A stretch of 64,000 bases of DNA, taken from Porodaedalea pini. Taxonomy: Eukaryota; Basidiomycota; Agaricomycetes; Hymenochaetales; Hymenochaetaceae. A program made the translations under genes and the position numbers. Positions 55,562-64,000 of the stretch are shown piece after piece. The stretch covers positions 846,239-910,238 of the forward strand of contig NBAY01000011.1 in assembly GCA_002794775.1 (NCBI GenBank), in the 5' to 3' direction. The notes under the pieces were generated by a model. The model was given only the letters and a program-made list of their open reading frames with translations, was not told where the DNA came from and did not search any database. Position 1 is the first letter of the stretch; every line of letters starts with the position of its first letter.

Positions 55562-57766
55562 AGACCCAGCATAGTTGGTATTTGACGAACGAAGAAGGAA
55601 GGAGAGCTAGGTGGCCTCCAGCCATCCCGTCATCACCTGCACCGTTGACGTCCACCGTTAACCTACTGCCGACTCCAGGACCCTACTGTGAGACCAATAG
55701 GGACCTGTCCCCCCCCCCCAAACCCTCAACACCGACGCCCGAACCAGAAATGTCAACAGGAGGCTTCAGCCAGCAACAGATGGAGCAGATTGCGGTGATC
55801 ATAGCAGGCGCTTTTGCACATCAGGCGAACAACACCCCCGCACCGGTCACTGCAGCCAATCCCCCACCCCCGAACATTGACGTCGCCTGGTGTAGATCCT
55901 GACTTAGGGGTGTCTGGGATCAGAGGTCCTTTTGGGGACGTGATCACGTGTTCTGGGAGGTTAGGGGTTGACTGTGGTATGATCAATCAATGTACCGGTA
56001 TGCATCGGTATGGCTCGGTACGTGCCGGTACATGTTGATATCGAAACTTAGGTTGGAAACTCTGGTCAAGTATACGCTGGACCAGTACAGAGGTGGAACG
56101 CGCAGATATCTGACACCAGTACGATGTGAATACTGTGATGTCAAGGTTTGAAGTAAAGAGCAAGAGACGAGAGATGGTTTCGAGACACAAGAGACGAAGA
56201 CTAAGACGGGACGACTATGAAGTTTACAAGAACTAAGGCAAATCGCACTCAAGTACCCTGTCTGAGGGACACTCTGCAGTAGAACTAACTTGCCTTCTAC
56301 CTACGACATGGGATGCCTATTTGTACTAAGTCCAAAGATCTATCTACAGTTAATAATTTCCATACAGGCATAATGTGCATATCAGTTGAAACATAGAGGA
56401 GTCAAAAGGAACAGTCATAGGTCATAGAAGCACACTTAGAAAACATAGAAATCAGAAGAACATAGGGAAAACATAAATCATAAGGAGGAAAAATGTCCAC
56501 ATCGCATCCGACCATACCGGAGCTCCACCAGAACTCAGATCGTCCAATCGGTACGTGGCTCCCATCATCGGACAGCAGTCCGGTACGCATCTTGGCCGTA
56601 CGCTCCATGTGACTGCGTCCCTGATCATCCAGTTAAGATCTCTGGTACGTTCCGGTCTGCTTTCAGAGATCTCATAATGTGTTGCTGATGCGATCGTGAG
56701 GTTCTGATTCGAAACTGGACCGATTGGGTTCCATCCAGTACTGATCGGTACACGTCAGAATCAGTTCTCGAACACTTCTGAATCAATTGGCGGTGATGGG
56801 ACGATCGTCACAGCTCTACACCGGCCATGTGAATTCACTGGCAGCGACGATTATCTAGACTTCAAACGTGAAGTCCTTCTTTTCGTCTCTGCAAACCCGA
56901 GCCGATACCCCACGGCAGAGAGTAAGATCTACATTACTCTCTCCTATTTAAAGGGGGGCAATGCGGTGACGTGGGCGCAGAACTATGTGGAGGAGTCGAT
57001 GACGGCTGGCATCGTGACCTTCACCAACAGCTGGACAAGATTCCAAGAGCACCTAGATGCCTCACTCGACGATCTGAACTGGAAGGAAAAGGTGCTAGCG
57101 AAGTTCTGAACCAAGGTTCAGAAGGACCTCACCACCGATGAGTTCTTCCAGGATCTTGACGTCGTCATCACAAGAGCAGGTCTAACAGACGACAGCATCA
57201 TCTGTGACCGCCTGAAGTGAGCAATGAACATCGAGGTGGTACAAGGAGTGCTGAGGTTGACACCAGTCCCAACAACATATGATGCCTGGAAGAAGAAGGC
57301 CATCGAGATTGACTGAGGCGAACAACAGATCCGAGCCATCCAATGAGGTCACGTGTTCCCGACTCCACCGCGTCCGCAACAACAACAGACACCCCCAGCT
57401 CGCTGTTTGGTTGCGGCCCCACACGTCTATAAATGCGACGCGACTGGCATTACTTTCGGAGGTGCCGGTCAGCCAATGGACATCTCAATGAATGAGGTGC
57501 AATGCCGACACGCATGCTGGATCTGTGGCCAGCTGGGTCACTTCAAGGACAAGTGCCCACAAGGACAGGGGATCATGCAGCGCATGCTGCAGATGATGGC
57601 GCCTGGCGAACATTGCCTCCTTGCCGACGAGCTAGGCACAATGAAGGAATCAGCATTCGAGGAAGTCGTAGACACTCAAAGGATGACAGTGGAGGACTAT
57701 GTGGAGGAGGAAGCAGATGACAAAGAGGTCATTGACTCGCAGGGTTTTGCAAGTGGTCAGGCGTAG
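55562..57766 (+). pseudogene. Chromovirus C gag, interrupted by element D2
   Basis: Upstream open extension plus gag ATG (MSTGGFSQQQMEQ) at about 55749, cut at 55890 after DVAW. It resumes at 56821 (CEFTGSDDYLDF) and keeps the knuckle CWICGQLGHFKDKC and the end GFASGQA. Stops at about 57106, 57218, 57314 and 57344 mostly replace CGN codons of the relatives. Confidence 0.8.
55891..56820 (-). mobile_element. Element D, copy 2 (930 bp)
   Basis: Inverted relative to copy 1 and the same length. Flanks CTGG (55887-55890) and CCGG (56821-56824) form a 4-bp duplication with one transition; the uninterrupted site in B confirms the insertion point. A short frame (56608-56402, minus) matches one in copy 1. 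Confidence 0.7.
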
Positions 57767-58088
57767 CCATTGGGATGACTGACCGAGAAGAACAAGGGAC
57801 TTTGAATCTGGATCCACTAAAATATAACCAACCGTCTGTACAATACATAGATGCAAACAATGTCAATGGTTTTTCCAATTACGAAGTCCCCACCGGTGTG
57901 AATAAGGATAGCGAGTATGAGCAACTGTTCGTGAGAGGAACTGGCGGATGCCAGCTGGACCTTCTCCTGAATGTCGGATGTAATGTGGAGGGAGAGATAA
58001 GGGAGGTGGACGTGCATGCCCTTGTGGATTTGGGGTGTACGGGATCATGCATTGATGTGAAGTTCGTCGAGCACTATGGGTTGGAAAC
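57749..58088 (+). pseudogene. Chromovirus C pol, part 1 (protease)
   Basis: Begins after the conserved GGGTTTT heptamer and runs through the protease up to element F. The protease signature is changed: the Ser of DSG is Leu (ALVDLGCTG), which would inactivate it. Confidence 0.75.
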
Positions 58089-59822
58089 TGTTAGGGTCGG
58101 GCGAATATTCCAATTCTTTAACCACGAAGGTGTTGCCTTCCAGACTGTATGGTCCTCTGAGTGGTGTATTACCGAGACGACTTTACTTATCTTCGACCGA
58201 TCCCGTAACCAGCTTCTCCTTCGCTGCCCTTATCAGGTGGAACCTGAGGTTGGTATTGAAAGCACTTAGTTACAGCAGATAGGGGAGGTAATGCCCTAGA
58301 GGGTCGAGAGACGTTCGGTTATGCTGCGATGTTGTCTAGGAGGCAAACTGCAAGGCTTGGCGTAGCCGAGATGCACTCAACCAGACTTGGTTCTGTGGAC
58401 AATGAGAGGAACCTTCTAAGTGTGGCGTAGCCGAGGGTCTACTCAATCAAAGTCAATCCTTATTCGACTTGGGACAAATCCTCAACCCAGTATGGGGTGG
58501 ACTCGTTATTCAACCAAGGAGGATATTACACAGTAGTAGTTATAGATGTAGAGGTAGGGGTAAGAAGATAGCTATGCAGGTAGCTAAAACCGTACTGTGA
58601 AAGCGATAGAGAATGGGGATCTGGGGTGCTAGTTACTCGGCCTTATATAGCCTACTGAATTTCTCATTTCTTTACGTTCTGTCCAACCAGATGCCTTTCC
58701 GTCTCCTTCCTATGTTTCAGGTGGCTGCAGCACTTGGCTGCTGCGGTGGGGATGTGTGCACATGTATCCCATCCAATGGTTTTCTTGCATTCTGCAATTT
58801 AGACTGCGGTGTGAGTCACGTGATGTCATGACCCGCGCGCTCGGGTGAGTACATCACTGATTTGGTAGTCGGGCTCCCACGTTCTCCACATGCTTCGGTT
58901 TAATTAACTTCCTGCTTCTCCCGTGTGCTTCTATATCGGGGCTTTACTTCCCTGCTTCTCGAAGCGTCTTCCTCGGTTGTGGCACTGCATAGCCTATCGG
59001 GTTGTATTGCTGCGCTCGGGTGTTCATTCCTCCCATTCAAATCCATTGGGGATAACCATGTGGATCCATGGGTTATTCTTGGATCGCCATTCAGTGTCAG
59101 GTCCACTCGGTGATAGGGCTGCTCCGCCGAGACATGTCTCCATTGTGAACGGTGGGTCATGTACTCCTAAGGCTAGAGTGATCTTGAATGTTCGTCTTCC
59201 TGACACGTGCTCGAATTCGTATAGCGTAATCGTGCCTTGATGCTTTATGTCCCTGAGGTATGCCCAACAGTGCTTGAGTGCTGTCGTTATGTGTATTGGT
59301 ACATCATTCCCTTGTACTGGACTCGGGGTAGGTATTCGTATCATCATCTTGCAGTTCCTGCATTCTTCGTGTGGCTCCTTATTATATTGGATGACTGTAT
59401 CCCATTTGTAGTTCTCCATGCCACGTTCTTCTTTACTGATGTGGACTTTATATGTCTTGGCATCTCGGTAGTAGATTGCCTGTCCTGTTTCGAAGTATGG
59501 GGATTGGCCTTCCCACTTGTGTGCTCATAATGTGACGTCCTGGTCCATTAATCCTATTGTCTTCAGGAGTTCTGGGACCTTCTGTGCTACGTTCTGTAGT
59601 AGCATGCACTTGGTGCATTGGGGATCAACCTCCATTGGTTGTCCTTTGCTTTCTTGACGTTTATGTGTCATGTCACAAGATGTGACAGTGTAGCGTGACT
59701 GTGACTGACGGGTTTTTGCCTGGGCAAGTATCCGTCAAGGTCAGGTGACCGCGTTATCACGTGTATGATCAACAATGATCTGCCTTGATCGACGTTTCCA
59801 AATGTGCGAAAATTTCCTTTCA
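58089..59822 (-). mobile_element. Element F: LTR-like insertion (1734 bp) with its own open frame
   Basis: Flanked by a perfect 5-bp duplication GAAAC (58084-58088, 59823-59827). Read on the minus strand it begins TG and ends CCCTAACA, has a long frame in its first half and a TATATAAGG motif (58643-58650) further on. This is the layout of a large solo LTR with coding capacity in U3. No second copy of its ends and no internal region are seen. Confidence 0.6.
59024..59671 (-). pseudogene. 215-codon open frame inside element F, one in-frame TGA
   Basis: Unrecognised. From ATG at 59671 (MTHKRQESKGQP) to the stop at 59024 the frame is open except for one TGA (59527-59525). It has two CxxC pairs (CTKC, CRNC), a hydrophilic middle and a structured-looking C-terminal part (RRTFKITLALGVHDPPF, WIHMVIPNGFEWEE). 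The TGA may come from CGA by a CpG transition, as in chromovirus C. It may be an extra gene of a retroelement or a captured host fragment. Confidence 0.5.
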
Positions 59823-62210
59823 GAAACCAAGCATTACATCAGACCCCTTGCAGTGCTCAATGCAGACGGAATGCACAATGAGGCCGGTCTGATCGAGAGA
59901 TACGTCAACATTGAGCTAATGATTGGACATCACAAGGAAAGGATAGTCCTTGCGGTGACATCCCTGGCGTCGTCAAACATCTTCCTGGGCTACAACTGGC
60001 TTCGACGCCACAACTCAGAAGTTGACTGGAAGACGGATTTAATTGAATTCACCCGCTGTCCAGAGGAATGCACGATTGAGAAGGAGGTTGTGGAAGAGAT
60101 GAGGAGGGTGAGAGAGGTACGAATGGACAAGGCATCCTGGCCCACATACCTCAATGACTTTGCTGACGTCTTCAGCAAGAAAGGCTTTGAAAAGCTACTG
60201 GAACATCGCCCCTGGGATCACATCATCGACTTGAAACCTGATTTCAAACCTAGCAACTGCAAGATCTACCCACTCATGACAACAGAACAGCAGTCGCTCA
60301 AGGACTTCCTCGATGAAAACCTGAAATCTGGTCGCATTCGACGTTCGATATTGCCCATGGTGTCTCCCTTCTTCTTCATTAAGAAGGCTGACAAATTGCT
60401 ATGCCCGATCCAAGACTACCATAAGCTCAACAACGGTACAATCAAGAATAAGTATCCTCTCCCCCTCATCGATGAACTGGTCGACAAGGTCAAGAAAGCG
60501 AAGTTCATCACCAAACTCGATCTTCACTGGGGATACTATAATGTCTGGATCCGTGAAGGCGACGAATGGAAGGCAGTGTTCCACACAAACATGGGTCTCT
60601 TCAAACCGACGGTCATGTTCTTTGGTCTTTGCAATGCACCGGCAACGTTCCAGGCTTTTGTCAACCACATCTTCAAGGGATTGATCTATGACAACTTGAT
60701 CATTGTCTACCTCAACGACATACTGATTCTCTCGCAAACTCTTGAGGAACATATCGAGATGTTGAGACGCGTCCTTCAGATCTTGTGAGAGAACAACCTG
60801 TACCTGAAACCAGAGAAATGCGAGTTCGACACCAAAGTTGTGAAGTACCTTGGCCACATTGTTGGCAATGGCGAGATCAGGGCTGACCCGGCAAAGACGG
60901 AAGCAATCGCAGACTGGCCAGTCCCACAAAACCTCAAACAGCTGCAACAATTCCTCGGCATGGGCAACTGGCTGCAATGGTTCATCAAGGACTACAGCAA
61001 AGTAGTCCACCCACTGACGTCGCTGACAGGCAAGAAGGACTGGGTATGGGAGACCAAACAGCAGGAGGCGTTTGAGGAGTTGAGACGACGTCTCTGCTCA
61101 CCTCCAGTCCTGGCCATCACGAACGATGAGGGCCCTTTCTGCGTCGAAGCAGACTCATCAAACTTTGCACTTGGAGGTGTGTTGTTGCAGAAGCAGGAAG
61201 GCAAGTGGAGGGTAGTCGCCTACAGGTCAGAAGTGCTCCTGCCAGCAGAATGAAACTACGAGATCTACGACAAGGAGATGCTCACGATCATTTTGGCACT
61301 CAAGGAGTGGAGACAGTACCTTCTCGGTGCCCGTCACCCTATCGAAATCTGGTCCGATCATGCCAACCTCACTTACTTCAGGTCAGCGCAGAAGCTGAGC
61401 TACTGACAAGCTCGCTGGCGAACAGAGCTCAAGGAATTCAACTTCCACCTTGAGCACAAGTCGGGGAAGACGATGGGCAAGGCAGACCTACTGTCACATA
61501 AGACGGGCTATGACGAGGGCAAGGATGACAACGACAGCGTCGTGTTCATCAAAGAGAAGTGGCTGAATCGTGGAGTGGTGAGAACATTGTGTGATGAGGT
61601 GTTGGACAGAGTGGGTGAAGCACAAAGGGTGCAACACAAGTTGGAGAGGCCGACAGGGATGACGGAGGTCGACAGGTTGTGGTGAATGAAGGGCAAGGTA
61701 TACGTCCCATCGACGGTAAAGGAATCTGTGTTGCAAGAGTGTCACGACTCAGTACTGGCTGGGCATCCAGGAGTGTCAAAGACGGTGGAACTTGTCCGTC
61801 AAGACTTCTGGTGGGCATCGATGTTCTCCAATGTCCGAGCGTACATCTGAGGATGTGATCACTGTCAGCAAACAAAGGCCCTGAGAGCATCAAGGTCGAG
61901 ACCACTTCATCTGAATATGGTCCCCGAAGCCCCTTGGGAAATCGTCACGGTCGACCTCATTGGAGAGCTCCCGGACTCAAAGGGACATAATGCAATCTGT
62001 GTCTTCATGGATAGGTTCTCGAAGCAGATGCATGCGATCCCAACGACGACAAAGGCATGGCCCAACTGTACCGTGACCACATTTTCCGTCTCCACGGCTT
62101 ACTGAAAAAGATCATCCATGACCATGGCATGCAGTTCGATGCATCAATGATGAAGGAGTTGTACAAACTCTTATACATCGAAGGAAACCCGTCAACGGCG
62201 TACCACCCGC
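59823..62210 (+). pseudogene. Chromovirus C pol, part 2 (RT-RNase H-IN), truncated
   Basis: Matches B from the protease end to the integrase core. The reverse transcriptase box reads YLNDILIL instead of YLDDILIL. Stops at about 60786, 61251, 61404, 61683 and 61848 fall where B has CGA or CGG. A deletion of about 20 bp follows in the integrase (near 62057), and element E cuts it at NPSTAYHP (62210). Confidence 0.82.
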
Positions 62211-63207
62211 TGTGGAGATCCCGATGCCGCTGGCCTCGGAATCGGCTCTATTAGGTTCGACTCGACTCAGGACAGTCTTACAAGTATCCCCGACGCATTT
62301 CAGGACAGTTTCAGTGTTTGGCAGTATTAACTCGACGCATACAGCTTGGTTCTGCACCGGTGAGCCACCGAAGTCCGTTTTGGGTCACATCTGGTATTGT
62401 TCCGAGCCTCCTGAAGCTTAATTACTCATGTTCTCGAGTTATGGCTCCGAGTTCCGGCTATTTGGTGTTGTTTGGCTAGAGCCTCCGGTCTGTCTTTGTG
62501 TCCTTTGTACGCCGCTCAGAGGCTCAACCCTCTGTTGGTTATTTAAACACTCATGTAAATGTCTCAAAAATACAAGTTTAGTTCCCCTGAGTCAGTCCCA
62601 GTCTTTAGTTCTCGTCTCCGTCACTGTTCAGTGTCGTTCCGTCCGTTCCGTCCGTTCCGTCTCGAGTCCCGTTTTCGGCCAAATCTTGCTTTCGCTATAT
62701 CGCCCTCAGTTCTTATCCGTTTCCCGAGCTCTCTTCAGATTCTTAATCTCGTCGAAAATCGCTTTCGAACACTGTCTTTTTTTGCACGATTCCGAGCCCG
62801 CGTCGTAGAGCTACGAAAATAGCTTTTGGTTCCGGGAGTTCCGTGTGTTCCGCCAGCCGCAACCAGTGCAACTGCTATATCTCCGTCAATTCTGCATCGC
62901 GTCTCGAGGTCTTTTCAGATTCAGAATCGTCTCGACGAATAGTATCGATTCCTGTCTTCACTGGCGAGTTTCCGAGCCCGGGTTGTCAAGATCGTAGTTG
63001 CTCTTTGTTCTCCGACCGCATTTAGGCACGTTTTGCCGGTCGTCCTTTGTACTCGCGTCCTCAAGTCGACACCTAGCCCCGAGTATTCCCCTACACTTCC
63101 CTACACTTCCTGACACTATCCCCTCCATCAGACACGTTAGAGTGAACCCCCAGTGGCCGAACTCAACCAGGTCCGAGTCTGCCAGTAGACCGTACCATCA
63201 CCTTTCA
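62211..63207 (+). repeat. Element E 5' LTR (approximate right end)
   Basis: About 1 kb starting TGTGGAGATC. The end is set at TTTCA just before a TGG-type primer site (TGGAGCCCACCGCGAGG at 63211). TATTTAAA near 62540 is a possible TATA box. A short CCGTT-type tandem repeat lies near 62640-62665. Confidence 0.5.
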
Positions 63208-63210
63208 AAT

Positions 63211-63229
63211 TGGAGCCCACCGCGAGGGG
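63211..63229 (+). promoter_or_regulatory. Element E primer-binding site (tRNA type)
   Basis: TGGAGCCCACCGCGAGG begins with TGG, the complement of a tRNA CCA end, unlike the A-rich site of the chromoviruses. The tRNA was not identified. Confidence 0.5.
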
Positions 63230-63238
63230 GTTTCAATC

Positions 63239-64000
63239 GTGTCACGTTCAGGTCGCCCACCGAATAAGTGGATTCTAGCCAGGCTGGAACGTGAAGCCAG
63301 AGAAGCACAGATTCAATCAACAGACTCAGGTGAAGAAGAAACCGTTGACCGCATCTTATCATCCGATCCGCACAGGTCAGAGGATCTCGACGATCACTCC
63401 CCTTCACCTCCATCTTCAGCAGTCCAAGCCTCGGTATCAGAAGACTCATCAAACTTTCCGTCATCGTTTCCGTCTACGATCTCGTCCCCGTTCTCGTTTC
63501 TCGGCTCGAATTTACCTCCGACATCAGCAGAACCATCCGCTCCGCAGTCCACCTCAGAATCCCGATCCCCGACCGATTCCCAGCAGTCCACCTCGCCGCC
63601 AGGAAGCCCTACTCTTCGTCTATCGCATCTACAGTTTCCTTCATCCAGTCCCGCCGCGGTATTCTCTTCCCCGGTCGTTCCGTCCGTTCCGTCCGACCCG
63701 TCCGTTCCGCTAGCAGCTCCTTTAGCGTCCGGGACTCTTGCCACTCGACAACGTCTTACCTCATCGTTAACTCCCCAGATCTTACGCTCGTCCCTCCACA
63801 CTATCTATCAGCCACCAATGGCGACGAGAGCACCACGACGCGGGCAGCGCGATGCCCCGCACTTCGACGGTTCCAACGCCAGGGACCTACCCGTTACTTC
63901 GAGGATATCGAGTTCCTCGCCGACGATCTCAATTGGGACGACGGATCGAAAGCCAAATACGCCAGGTACTACGCCTCGGCAGAAGTCGCTGAACTCTGGA
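63239..64000 (+). CDS. gag: Element E Gag, N-terminal part (partial)
   Basis: A frame open from GTG 63239 (codes VSRSGRPPNKW; possibly a mutated ATG) through a Ser/Pro-rich region and an in-frame ATG at 63818 (MATRAPRRGQRDAPHFDG). At the CCC run 63890-63892 the match to Gag moves to another frame (RYFEDIEFLADDLNWDD, then KYARYYASAEVAELW). This is a 1-nt slip or true frameshift. The start of a Ty3-type capsid domain is recognisable from FDGS..YFEDIE. The protein continues past the window. Confidence 0.6.
   Translation, partial: MSRSGRPPNKWILARLEREAREAQIQSTDSGEEETVDRILSSDPHRSEDLDDHSPSPPSSAVQASVSEDSSNFPSSFPSTISSPFSFLGSNLPPTSAEPSAPQSTSESRSPTDSQQSTSPPGSPTLRLSHLQFPSSSPAAVFSSPVVPSVPSDPSVPLAAPLASGTLATRQRLTSSLTPQILRSSLHTIYQPPMATRAPRRGQRDAPHFDGSNARDLPVTSRISSSSPTISIGTTDRKPNTPGTTPRQKSLNSG

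Larger units (their letters stand above)
54611..62210 (+). mobile_element. Chromovirus C, old degenerate copy split by D2, F and E
   Basis: Plus-strand relative of A and B. Visible parts: 5' LTR, leader, gag (55746-55890 and 56821-57766), pol part 1 (57749-58088) and pol part 2 (59823-62210). The copy is cut in the integrase by element E, so the chromodomain and 3' LTR are not in the window. Many stops come from CGN codons. Confidence 0.88.
62211..64000 (+). mobile_element. Gypsy-type element E, 5' part, runs off the window
   Basis: A different retrotransposon inserted in chromovirus C, with LTR, primer-binding site and start of gag. The base before insertion matches the C integrase exactly. 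The possible duplication CCCGC (62206-62210) cannot be checked because the right end is outside. Confidence 0.7.

Noticed and set aside
62640..62665. CCGTT-type tandem repeat as a CRISPR or satellite array
   Set aside because: Units are about 9 bp without spacers, and similar short runs occur in the element E gag (63679-63705). It is a simple repeat.

Overview
The window is a piece of nuclear genome from a filamentous basidiomycete, most likely an Agaricomycete. The genes carry many short introns (about 45-90 bp, GT..AG). The proteins are fungal types: a Zn2Cys6 regulator, SEY1, a cupredoxin-like serine-rich surface protein and a GH16 glucanase. The repeats are Tad1-like LINEs with RNase H and Ty3/Gypsy chromoviruses. 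Exon joins below were worked out by hand from splice signals and reading-frame phase.

Host genes lie in two islands. Island 1 (1-17.1 kb): an SQS1-type R3H/G-patch protein (+), an unrecognised 711-aa protein (-), a Zn2Cys6 transcription factor (+), a 792-aa fusion of a crotonase (enoyl-CoA hydratase) with an acyl-CoA ligase ending in a PTS1-like tripeptide (-), and the ER-fusion GTPase SEY1 (-). Island 2 (38.6-48.3 kb): a secreted/membrane cupredoxin-like protein (+), a GH16 glucanase (-), RAD23 (-), a leucine-rich-repeat protein (+) and an ARF6-type GTPase (-).

The rest is nested transposons. LINE copy 1 (about 17.3-37.2 kb, minus strand, 3' end about 200 bp upstream of SEY1) is split by three insertions: chromovirus A (18795-25101, minus, TSD TAAAG), a related solo LTR (27060-28433) that itself holds a 930-bp element D1, and chromovirus B (28867-35111, plus, TSD ATTGC). 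B has two apparently identical 415-bp LTRs and open gag and pol frames, so it looks young and possibly active. LINE copy 2 (about 48.6 kb onward, minus, 3' end about 255 bp upstream of ARF6) holds an 837-bp fold-back MITE at a TA site. It is then broken by chromovirus C (54611 onward), an old copy full of CGN-to-TGA stops. C is itself broken by a second 930-bp D element, a 1734-bp LTR-like element F carrying its own 215-codon frame, and a different Gypsy element E that runs off the right edge.

Comparing chromoviruses A, B and C shows a shared expression logic. An 11-nt segment just after the 5' LTR is exactly complementary to an LTR segment about 33 nt downstream of a TATA box, which suggests Tf1-like self-priming. 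gag and pol overlap in the -1 frame across a conserved GGGTTTT heptamer, which suggests programmed -1 frameshifting. A conserved, AUG-less open stretch precedes the gag ATG. These features, the crotonase-ligase fusion, the fold-back MITE and element F are the parts most worth a second look.
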